A DNA stretch of 64,000 nt from Schizochytrium sp. CCTCC M209059. Lineage: Eukaryota; Sar; Bigyra; Thraustochytrida; Thraustochytriidae. The notes beneath the pieces were generated by a model. The model made no database searches. It was not told the DNA's origin and was given only the letters and a program-made list of their open reading frames with translations. Shown here piece after piece: positions 54,089 to 63,211 of the stretch. The position numbers and the translations under genes were made by a program. The first letter of the stretch is position 1. Each line of letters begins with the position of its first letter. The stretch covers positions 387,121-451,120 of the forward strand of contig KN805376.1 in assembly GCA_000818945.1 (NCBI GenBank), written 5' to 3'.

Positions 54089-57000
54089 TTAAACAAAAAA
54101 AAGTTCTTGCAACTCTTTTTCTGATAGTTCTTCGCGCTCGTTGGAAAGAATTCCCGCCGTCTTGTACTCTTGGTCGGCCCCTTCACGGGTTTGTTCTCGA
54201 GGAGGAATAACGCCCGCTTTGGAATTATCATCGCCGTTGCTCGTAAGATCAATATCTGGTGCTTCACCGGCGTCACCCTCATGACTCAAAGCCTCCAGAC
54301 GCTTGCGTCGGAAAAGCTTGTGAATGCGCTCTTCGACAGTGTTGCGGACGAGGAAACGGTGCACATGCGTAGGCCGCGTCTGGCCCATCCGATGAATGCG
54401 ACCAATGGCCTGCGCCTCGATAGCAGGGTTCATAATAGGCTCGACAAGGAAGACATGCGAGGCTTCCGTGACATTGAGTCCTCGGGACCCGAAACTGAGA
54501 TTCATGAGCATGACGCGAACTGAGGGATCTCGTCGAAACAGCGCAAGCCTCTCGTCATACTTGACGCGCCCCTTGATGCGCACGTGCGAAACATCATTTA
54601 CGCGTAATGCGTGCTCGAGAATTCCAAGAACCTCATCCCATTGCGAAAACAGGATGCACTTTTCGTCTGGAGAGTTCGCCTCGACGCGAAGGATTTCCTC
54701 TACAACAGCGTCGAACTTGGTTCCAAACCCAGACTTCTTTAGACGCGTCGTTGTCGTTGTCGATGTCGTGACCAAACTATCTTGAGAGGCGGAACTTGAC
54801 GCGCCATTGTGTGCTCCCACCCCTGTCGAGGAAGACGACGAGGACGAAGACGACCCCGTCGCGGGAGAAACGGGTTTCCGACGAGTGACGAAACGTACGT
54901 CTTCCTTGCGGAACTTGGCGCGGCAGTTCGGGCACTTTTTGGAAAAGCGCAAGAGTTTGTCAATGCAGGTTACACAAAGCGTGTGTCCACAGGGGAGCAT
55001 AGCAAACTCAGAGCCAAATGGGTCGTGACAGATAGGACAACACTCGTTATCAACACCGCCGTCAGCGCGCGTGCTTGTTGTGATGGAGGTACCAAGGCGA
55101 TGGCCGCCTTGGGAGTCCGTCTCCTTGCCCCCTTCGAAGTCTGAACCGTTGATACTCGCAAGATACTTGAGTTGGGAAAGGCACTGGTTGAGTTGTGACC
55201 TGTATCGCGCGCACTCGAGCTCGTAGCCCTGTAGGCGGGCCTCAAGCTCTTCAGGGCGAATCTTCCACTGGTCTTCGTCAGCTTCGATCGCCTCGCCCGG
55301 CAATTGAAGGCGCATGCGCATAGTCGCCATTTCGAGCTCGTCGAAGGCCTTGAGCCACTGGTCTCGTTTCTGCCAAACATCCCACGCAGCACTAAGCTCG
55401 GAGGAAAGCGACTCGAGCTGACTGAGATGCGCGTCGGCGTTGTCGATGATCTCGTCCAGGCCAGGGGCATCGCGAACAGAGCGCGCTGCTGATTTAATAA
55501 TGCGCAACATGAGTACGAGCTCACTGGCATGTCTAAATTGGTAGTTCGAGGCATCCCCTTCGCCCGATGTGGCATCCTGCAGCGCAGCTTGGTCGCGCTT
55601 GCTCCGCTCAAACGTAAAAAGTAGATTCTCAAAGACCACAAAGTCCTTTTTGATGCGACAGTGCCTGCACATGGGACCCGTCTTTCCAAAGTAGTACCTG
55701 CAGACAGAGCATTCGGCAGACTCGTGAATTTCTTTCAGCGATGGTGTTTCGCCCATTTTGGCAGTGGCACGTTCCACAGTTTGCCGCGCCGTGTTGAGCT
55801 TTTGCATTTCTCGCGTCAAGACAATGCGCATCCCTTCAAGGCTTCCAAATTGAAAGACAAGGCTATCTTGGCGCTTTTGCAGAGCTCCGCCACTGTTTTT
55901 GTCCATGCGAACCCTATCCACGAGGATGGAGCTTCGGGACTCGCCATCTGGAGCGTTCTCAATAGCGTTGAGCGCAAGTATCCACCAGGTTTCACACTCT
56001 TTGGGTGTTTGCTTTACCGCTTGCATTTTGTTTGTAAAAGAGTGCAAGCTCACCTTGACATCGGTCTCATACCGAGCCATGAATCGATCCCGAATGTCCT
56101 TGATTTCCTTGTCCATACGTGCGAGATGAAGTTTCGCGGTCAATTTGTTCGAGCCAGCGCCTTGCGCATTTGTTGTGCTTGCGCCTTGGACAGGATCCTC
56201 AGAGACGCCTTGATGATCGCCGGTGTTCGAGTTCGATAATACAGACTCATCTTGTAGACCGAGGGCGTGAATATGACGCAGCGCTTCGAGCGTGTGCAGA
56301 CGCTGCAAAGAGTCTGTCTTACAGACGCCCTCTTTTTCGTGCTTGTTCATGAGTGCGAGAGCACGCTGATAAATCTCGCGGGCCTTTGATGGCTCGTCCT
56401 TGAGCAAGCGAAGGCCCGCGGTGGCATTAGTGTTCATGAGCAGGAGACGCTGCGATTCCTCGCACTCGAGCTTGGCCTTATTAACGAGCTGTTTGTAAAT
56501 TTCCTCCATTGTCATGGGGGCATCCGCGGAACGGCCGCGTTCGACATGAGCTGCAGCCCCAATCGAGGCGTCCTGTCCTGCGCCAGTGCGACGAGGGCGC
56601 TTGCGGCGTCCACGTCCCGCATGACCACCGTCTCGGAGACCAAAACTTCCAATCTGCGGATGGCAACATGCTTGACGCAGGCGTAAAAGGTGTGGCATGG
56701 CTGTTTCAAGTGTTGACTTTTTCTGTTGCTTTCCTGCAGGCGGCGCTGGCGCCCCGTTGGCACGAGCACCCCGCGAGCCCTCGGAGGCCAGATTCGCGAC
56801 AGCAACGTGTTGATTACGGTAAAAGTGCGCCTCAATCGCTGTGAACTCGAGCCGATGAATGTGCTCCGTCAGACTAGGAAGCCGAAGCTCATCTTGTACC
56901 GTCTCTTTGGTGTTACGCCAGAGAATGCCCTGAAAAGCCGTGGCAAGACGACGGAAGGCGCCCCGGCGTTTACCTGCAAGAGGCTGTACCACGGCGGCAT

Positions 57001-59317
57001 TCCACCACGCAGGATCGCTAAGAACGGGCACACGTAGAAAAAGAAGCAAACCAAAGAGGTCCTCAAGCCCATGCTTGCCCACTGGTGTACCAGTGACACA
57101 CCAGCGAAAGCGTGCTTGCAGATTCTTTGCCATTTCGGCTGCTGCCGCCGCAGAGGACTCAACTTCTTGGGCCTCGTCGAGACAGACTCGAAACCAGGTG
57201 ACCGAAGTCAGCGGCGAAGGTGGCGAAAAGTAGCGTTTTTTGCGACGCAAATGGAAGCGCTCATCTGCACGCTGACGTGTCGCGGTTTGGACGTGGTGGA
57301 CTTCGAGACGCAGAACGCTGTAGGTGGTGACAATGACGTCAAAAGTGGCGAGATATTGCGGCCAAAGAGGCGCGACCGCAGTTTCATAGGTGCGAATAGC
57401 GGCTTGCAGCTGGGGCTCGAGGTCGGCGGCGCGAGCGGGCGACCTGAGGATCTTGTTATGTAAATCGCAAACCACCCGAAGGGTACGCTCAAGGTTCGAT
57501 CGAATTGCACGGACGCCCTCGTACATGAGCACCTTGAGCGTGCCTGAACTCGTGTGATGGTCGATTTCCGAAAGCCATTGGGCGGCAATGGAAACAGGGC
57601 ACACAATGAGTGTCCCCTTGATCGGAGGTTGATGGTCTCCATTGCGCGTTGCCCGGCAGGAAAGACACACATGAACAGTTTTTTCAAGGTTTTGTGGGTT
57701 CGCTTGCGTCTTTGAGTAGTTGAGACTGCACAAGAGATGCTGCCACTGGCCGCAAAAGTGACACTGAACGGTGCCACCAGGGACTTGCGCCTCCGGAAGA
57801 TTGCAAACGCAAACAATGTCCTCGTTGTCAGTATTTTGCGGCGAACCAAGCGCACGTGTCTGGAAGGGGTCGATCAAGGGCGAAAACAATCGAGCATTCG
57901 CAGCCCGATGCGCGAGAATGAGCGTGATAACCTCAACCGTTTTGCCGAGTCCCATTTCGTCAGCAAGGATACCCCCCGTTGCAAAAGCGCCAAGACTCCC
58001 AGGCTGGTCTTCGTCCTGCTTTGTGTTTGCAGAGGGCTGGCACACGGCCCCGTTGAAGGGACAAAATTGTATTTCTGTTCCGTCTGCAGCCATGTAATCG
58101 CCAAAAATCGTCGAGAGAATATTGGCCTGCACCCGATCAGCGGCGCGAACTCTGACAAGGCCTTCGTGCTCGAGCATCCAGCGAACAGCGCGGCTCTGGT
58201 ATGGCCGAAGGGACGCGTTGAGTCCTTGCGGAAGATATCGGGCCTCGAGTTGAGCACGAGTCTGTGAGGGCCGGATTGCGTAAAACAATCGCGCAGGGTC
58301 GACAAGAGCTCCGAGTTTAGCAGCAGCAGAGGATGGGGCCGGGGCCTTACTATTTGGCCCAAGCGCCGCGATACGCTCCCAGTCAGCGCTGACAGTGGAC
58401 ACTGATCCAGGAAAGATCCACTCAAAAAACACGACAATGGGTCGAATGGACCACGTAAGGTTCTGGAACGTGGGCAGCTTTGCCAAGATGGCCTCCATGC
58501 GCGTTTCTAGGAGATTCTCACGGGGAAGACTAATTTCGTAGTGTAGTGCCTGGCGGTCTCCTCGCGACACTGTCTTGCAGCGAACGTGTAGGTCGCCTCG
58601 TGTAACGAGCTCTGCGAGAGCCTCGAGCTGGTTTTCGGTGCCTCCCATCCAATAGGAGGCAATGCCCCGAAAACGTTCCGTTCCGCCGCGACGAATAGAC
58701 AACGCTAGGTGCTCGTCGGCAAGACCGCGCACGAGAAACATTTCGAGCGCGCCGTCATCCGGGGTACCAAAGTCCACGGGGGCGTGAACTTCTCTATCTT
58801 CTTTATCTTCTTCTTCTTCACTTGCCCCTTGTTTGCTTGATTTGTAAAAGAGGACTACATCGTCACCGATATTCTTGTAAAAGTCGAGTTGCACCACGGC
58901 AAGAGGAACGCCAGCGTCTTCATCGGGGCTGGCGTTGTCTGGATTCTGTAGATTGATGCAGCACGCTTCTCGGAGGAGCTTGCCAGGTTGCGGGGCAGGT
59001 CGTTTGGGCTCGACTTCCTCGCCATCCAAGGCGGCCATGTCTGCGCTGTTGAAGCGAGCTTGGTCGTTCTCCCGGTCGTCATCTTTATCGTCGATGATGA
59101 TGACATCGTCGTGATCGTCGGGCACGATCCACGACTTGCCATGGTCGCTGTCGTCGCCGTCGTCGTCTTCTGGATCTCCGCGGCCAAAGGCGCCGAGATG
59201 AGCTCCTCGTTCTGCCTGCGACAGACGCACCTCGAAGGCCGCGAGCGCCACGGAGTTGTCGCCTGCGTCGCGGCTCGCGGGCAAGCGCCCTGGCCGCGAC
59301 GCCTTCTTGCGGCCCAT
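54089..59317 (-). CDS. SHPRH: SNF2/PHD/RING E3 ubiquitin ligase, SHPRH type
   Basis: SHPRH-type proteins are SNF2 ATPases with an inserted RING that polyubiquitylate PCNA and aid replication past DNA damage. The 1742-residue product has an acidic N terminus, then helicase motif I (ILADEMGLGKT, about residue 452). A PHD finger (CVCN...CHFCGQWQHLLC...CLSC, about 496-545) is inserted after motif I. DEAQ, the SHPRH-typical form of the DEAH box, lies at about 713. A long helical insert follows, with a CxxC pair near 1200-1220. The C3HC4 RING (CPICHDPF...CGHTLC..C...CPNCR) is at about 1426-1466 and the C-terminal helicase lobe with QAIGRIHRMGQ at about 1620-1650. I see no linker-histone domain, which vertebrate SHPRH has. 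The ATG at 59317 precedes a basic leader. Identification is strong. Confidence 0.92.
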   Translation of the reverse strand: MGRKKASRPGRLPASRDAGDNSVALAAFEVRLSQAERGAHLGAFGRGDPEDDDGDDSDHGKSWIVPDDHDDVIIIDDKDDDRENDQARFNSADMAALDGEEVEPKRPAPQPGKLLREACCINLQNPDNASPDEDAGVPLAVVQLDFYKNIGDDVVLFYKSSKQGASEEEEDKEDREVHAPVDFGTPDDGALEMFLVRGLADEHLALSIRRGGTERFRGIASYWMGGTENQLEALAELVTRGDLHVRCKTVSRGDRQALHYEISLPRENLLETRMEAILAKLPTFQNLTWSIRPIVVFFEWIFPGSVSTVSADWERIAALGPNSKAPAPSSAAAKLGALVDPARLFYAIRPSQTRAQLEARYLPQGLNASLRPYQSRAVRWMLEHEGLVRVRAADRVQANILSTIFGDYMAADGTEIQFCPFNGAVCQPSANTKQDEDQPGSLGAFATGGILADEMGLGKTVEVITLILAHRAANARLFSPLIDPFQTRALGSPQNTDNEDIVCVCNLPEAQVPGGTVQCHFCGQWQHLLCSLNYSKTQANPQNLEKTVHVCLSCRATRNGDHQPPIKGTLIVCPVSIAAQWLSEIDHHTSSGTLKVLMYEGVRAIRSNLERTLRVVCDLHNKILRSPARAADLEPQLQAAIRTYETAVAPLWPQYLATFDVIVTTYSVLRLEVHHVQTATRQRADERFHLRRKKRYFSPPSPLTSVTWFRVCLDEAQEVESSAAAAAEMAKNLQARFRWCVTGTPVGKHGLEDLFGLLLFLRVPVLSDPAWWNAAVVQPLAGKRRGAFRRLATAFQGILWRNTKETVQDELRLPSLTEHIHRLEFTAIEAHFYRNQHVAVANLASEGSRGARANGAPAPPAGKQQKKSTLETAMPHLLRLRQACCHPQIGSFGLRDGGHAGRGRRKRPRRTGAGQDASIGAAAHVERGRSADAPMTMEEIYKQLVNKAKLECEESQRLLLMNTNATAGLRLLKDEPSKAREIYQRALALMNKHEKEGVCKTDSLQRLHTLEALRHIHALGLQDESVLSNSNTGDHQGVSEDPVQGASTTNAQGAGSNKLTAKLHLARMDKEIKDIRDRFMARYETDVKVSLHSFTNKMQAVKQTPKECETWWILALNAIENAPDGESRSSILVDRVRMDKNSGGALQKRQDSLVFQFGSLEGMRIVLTREMQKLNTARQTVERATAKMGETPSLKEIHESAECSVCRYYFGKTGPMCRHCRIKKDFVVFENLLFTFERSKRDQAALQDATSGEGDASNYQFRHASELVLMLRIIKSAARSVRDAPGLDEIIDNADAHLSQLESLSSELSAAWDVWQKRDQWLKAFDELEMATMRMRLQLPGEAIEADEDQWKIRPEELEARLQGYELECARYRSQLNQCLSQLKYLASINGSDFEGGKETDSQGGHRLGTSITTSTRADGGVDNECCPICHDPFGSEFAMLPCGHTLCVTCIDKLLRFSKKCPNCRAKFRKEDVRFVTRRKPVSPATGSSSSSSSSSTGVGAHNGASSSASQDSLVTTSTTTTTRLKKSGFGTKFDAVVEEILRVEANSPDEKCILFSQWDEVLGILEHALRVNDVSHVRIKGRVKYDERLALFRRDPSVRVMLMNLSFGSRGLNVTEASHVFLVEPIMNPAIEAQAIGRIHRMGQTRPTHVHRFLVRNTVEERIHKLFRRKRLEALSHEGDAGEAPDIDLTSNGDDNSKAGVIPPREQTREGADQEYKTAGILSNEREELSEKELQELFFV

Positions 59318-59358
59318 GCCTCCTCAGCCCGCACTCTCCGCCGCCGGAGGGGGGAGGG

Positions 59359-59360
<2 letters not shown>

Positions 59361-59392
<32 letters not shown>

Positions 59393-59430
59393 CGCCCGCC
59401 TGGCTGGCCTGCCTGCCTGCCTGCCTGCCG
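59361..59430. repeat. CTG triplets and CTGC tetranucleotides
   Basis: Ten uninterrupted CTG units, then CCTG/GGCT units. They begin about 45 bp before the SHPRH start codon on the minus strand, so they probably lie in its 5' leader as CAG repeats. Confidence 0.85.
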
Positions 59431-61045
59431 GGCTGGCCCTGCCCGCGGGCGTCGCGCGCGAGCGAGCGAGCGAGCGTCTGGGCTTGCGAGAGTTGGCTTG
59501 GTCCTGTCTTTTACAGCTCTGCGCGTTGGTTCTTGGGGACCTATACTACGTACATGGCTGGGTCTATGAGGCGATCGACGCCGCTCCTTCGTGCGCGAGG
59601 CAGCTGCCGCCACCGCCTCCAAAGCGCGCTGTGAAGACGCGAGCGAGCCCGCCTCCGTGCGAGCATCGAGCGCGCAAGCGTGCGGATCGCGTCGCTCTCC
59701 GCGCCTGCCCGCCGCCTCGCTCTGGACGACCGTCATTGTAACACTGCCATCCATGGAAAGAAGGCGAACGAGAAGACGAACTTTGTGTAGAGAAGAAGAA
59801 GAGGAACCAGGCCTACCTAATGCTCTTCCTCTACTAGCCTGAGTACGGAGACGGTCTCCGATGAAGCAAGCGAGCTAGCTAGCTGGGCGGTGGGTGACCT
59901 GTGAGCTCGTCGCTGTCCGTGCTCGCAGTGTTCGTGCGGCGGCAGAAAGAAAGAAAGAAAGCTGATGGCTTTCGCTAGCTCCGCTTGTGTCGACGCTGGG
60001 GCACGGCTGGGCTGGCTGGCAATCTCGTTCGCGACAGGAGCCTGATCACAGGTCGCCAAGACTAAGTCTGGTAGCCACTGCGAGTGCCACTGCCAGTAGG
60101 CTGCAAAAAGAATATTGGCAGCGCGCGTGCGAGATTCTTTAGGATCAAAAGTTTGAGGCGAAGCGGCCCTTGCTCGCGCGCTCCCTCGGTCATCGGCACC
60201 ACGCACACATCGCAAAGACACGCTCGGACACGGTGTATCCACCTTCGGGACAAACCTGCCAGCCAACCTGGCCATCGTTGCAAGCTGCAGCTGCTGTCGC
60301 AACCGCCGGCTGCAAGTCCGAGACGTTGCACACAGCCTAGAAGAACGACGAACGAACGAAGTAAACCCGCCAGCACGACAACCCGTGATTCTCTTTGGGC
60401 GAAGCCAAAGCAGGTCTCAGACGAGGCCGCCTGGCCGGCGGCAAAAGAAGGTGCTCCGGCAAGACGACGACGACGACGACTCGGAGACCACGGGGGAAAT
60501 GTCCTGGCCTGGCCTGACCACCGGGCCCTTTACACCAAGCGTCGCCCGCTCTCCCTCAAAAACTTCCTTCGCTCCGTGTCGTCTGCCCTGCCCGTGCCTC
60601 CGACAAACCCTCGCCCTCGCCTCCCGCCTGCACCCGCGACGCAACGCGACGAAGCCGCTGCATCTGCAGCAGCCACAGCCGGATGCAGATGCAATCCAGT
60701 GGCGGCACGCACTGCAAACCATTGCTAGCTCCACACCTTGAAGGGGTCCAGCCAGGCTCGGCCGGCCTTTACCAACCAGCAAGTAACAATCTGTACGTAT
60801 AACTACTTCTAGCTGAGCAGCGAAGCCGGTAATAAGCGTGTTGATGTGGCGCCCCAAAGTGTGATCGACGCACGCGCGCGCTGGTGTGGGGCTGCTGCTC
60901 CGACAGACCGACCGTGCCACCATGGCCAGTGGCCGTCGCCGCTTCGATTGATTGATCGATCGATCGATCGCCCGACCGCTCGATCGTTCTGACAGCGCGC
61001 CGTCCCCATTCCTGGCCCCGCCGTTTCCGTCACGTGCCGGGCGCC

Positions 61046-61066
61046 GGTCGGTCGGTCGGTCGGTCG
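61046..61066. repeat. GGTC tetranucleotide repeat
   Basis: Five GGTC units in the gene-poor interval. Confidence 0.85.
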
Positions 61067-62159
61067 TGGCGGCGGAGAGAGGCTGGTTGGCCGAGGCGAG
61101 GCTGGAGACCGTGACTGTGGATGGGCTTACCTGCCTGCCTGCCTTCCTAGCTGTTGCTTGCCGTTGCTATTGCTTACAGTTGCCATGGTTGATCGCAGTT
61201 GATCGCAGTTGATCGCCTTCCGTCACGTCTTGGCGATCCCGGGCACGTCTTTTCGCGCTTGGTTTTGTTGAGGATGAAAGGCTGCCCAGACGACGAGCCG
61301 CGAGCGCACGGCCAACCAAGCAACAGCGAATTGGCTGGTCCTGGACGCCAGCTTCATCGCCACCGATCACTCGAGCTCGACCGTCCCGCAAAACAGCAAG
61401 GCACTCGCTCACTCACAAGCGCGCAACTTGACGCAAGAAGACAAGGCAGGCCAGGCGAGGCAACAACGAGACGAGTCGAGGCGATCCGTCGCGGCCGCGG
61501 TATACTGTGCGAGCAGGCCTGCAGAAAAGAGCAGACCGAGATGCCGACGTGCAAACCGGGCTCACGGCCGCCGACCGCCGATCACTAACCTGCCAGCTGA
61601 GCTAGTAGTACTACTACAGGCCAGCCCCGTCACGGCGCCGCGAGCGACGACGACGTGCAGGCCACGCAGAAGGGCGCGGCCTGCCCCTGCTGCGGGGCCG
61701 CGGGGGGGGGACGCATGCCGAGAAGGCCCCACAGCTGGAATCTCGACCATGGCGCTCCGCGTTCTCTCCTCGATTCTGCCTGCTTCGCCGCGCCTCGATT
61801 CTTCGAAAGATTCGCCTCTTCTTGATTCGCGCGCGCAGGGCGGAGCAGCGCAGAAGCAGCGACCGCGGGGCGCGGGAGCGAGCGAGCGCACGTCCTCGCG
61901 GCGAGCGAGGCTTTGCGTGGTCGCCCGGGGCGCGGAGTTCCAGGGAAGAGGTGCTGGATTGAATTCCGGTAGCAGCGCAGCGGGCCGCAGCCGTCACGGG
62001 CGAGGCCTGGACGACACGCCTTGACATGGATGGCAATGATGAACAATTCATTGATTTTGTAAGTAGATAAGAGCTGATTTCGAACGAATGGGTGGCCAAA
62101 GGAATGGAACGACGACGAGGCGGTCTCCCTGGCACCGTGGACGGACGCGCTGCATGAAG

Positions 62160-62178
62160 CCCCCCCCCCCCCCCCCCC
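62160..62178. repeat. C19 homopolymer
   Basis: About nineteen consecutive C residues, the counterpart of the G18 run near 34410. The exact length is uncertain in any assembly. Confidence 0.85.
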
Positions 62179-62488
62179 TACCATCCGCGCGCGGCCGGCG
62201 AATCATCGCGGCAGGCTGTTGACCGTCGACGCGAATCAAGGAAAGGAAATGCATCAATCACTGCGTCTCCTGACACTGAGCGAACGTGCCCTGCGGTCAG
62301 CTACGGTGCCGAAGCCCTCGTCGCCCAATCAATCGCAGAATCTCAGCCCCTCCCTCCGAAGCCGCCTGTCCTCCATCCATCCCGGCAGCGAACGAAGCCT
62401 GCGGCTTGGCCTGGCTTGGCCTGGCTTGGCTTGGCTTGGCGAGGCGAGGCGAGAGACTCGGGTTGGGTTGGAATTGGTATACATTCTC

Positions 62489-62495
62489 TATAAAG
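62489..62495 (+). promoter_or_regulatory. Possible TATA box of the right-edge gene
   Basis: TATAAAG in a short AT-rich window within very GC-rich DNA. It lies about 720 bp before the ATG at 63212, so use would imply a long leader or an unseen intron. Confidence 0.25.
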
Positions 62496-62837
62496 GCAGG
62501 TGCGGCGCGGCCTGGCGCGACGCTCTCCTCCTCTTCCTGCGTGCAGAGCGTGCCCGCGGCATCCCCCGCGGCAGTCTTATATCGCCGCAGCCGTGCGCCC
62601 CCAGCCGCTGAGCCGACGCAGCCGAGCGAAGCGCAGCGCAGCGCAGCGCAGCGCAGCAGACGCGACGCGCGACATCGAGCCTCATCTCGCGGCGCCGCAC
62701 TGCACGCGCCCCCTGCACCCAAGCACAGCAGACCAAAGACCTATCAAGCCATCTCTCTCCTCCGCCGGCCCAGGCCAACTCCGCTTAGAGCAGCGCAGCG
62801 CAGGCTTCGCTTCGTCTCGTCTCGCGTCGTCTCGTGC

Positions 62838-62872
62838 CGCGTCGCGTCGCGTCGCGTCGCGTCGCGTCGCGT
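62838..62872. repeat. GTCGC pentanucleotide repeat
   Basis: Six to seven GTCGC units in the upstream region of the right-edge gene. Confidence 0.85.
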
Positions 62873-63211
62873 CTCGTCGAGGCTCGTCCGTCTCCATCTC
62901 TCCATCGCAGGCGCGCCTCGATCGCGCCCTCCATTCTGCGCCCTCCTCCCAGGCCGCGACCGTCGGGCCCCGGCGAACGTGGAGACCCTCCCTTCCCGCC
63001 CGCGGCGCCCGCAACCGAGTACGGCGACGCGCGGGTCGCGGCCGCGACGCGCGGCGAGGGCGGCGAGGGCGAGGGCGACGGCGACGGCGAGGGCGCGCAG
63101 AGGCAGGCGGCAGACCCGCAAAGAGAGCGACGGCGCGGCGAGCTGGACGGGAGCGAGCGAGCACGTGCAAGGGAGGAGAAGAGGCGGCAAGCGTCAGCCG
63201 GGGGCGGCAGG

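Larger units (their letters stand above)
59318..63211. other. 3.9 kb gene-poor divergent region
   Basis: This is the longest interval without a supported gene. It includes CTG repeats (59361-59390), CTGC units (59400-59430), TACTACGTA at 59544-59552, CAGGCCTACC at 59808-59817, GATC/GATT units near 60945-60975, GGTC repeats at 61046-61066, three AGTTGATCGC units near 61186-61218, a C19 run at 62160-62178, CTTGG repeats at 62403-62452, GCGCA units at 62631-62658 and GTCGC units at 62838-62872. Frames of 150-300 codons occur but are Arg/Ala/Pro-rich repeat products. A spliced or non-coding transcript could be hidden here; I see no tRNA or rRNA. Confidence 0.55.

Noticed and set aside
60084..60728. 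214-codon plus-strand frame in the gene-poor interval
   Set aside because: Composition is Arg/Ser/Pro-rich without any domain, and overlapping frames of similar length exist on the other strand.
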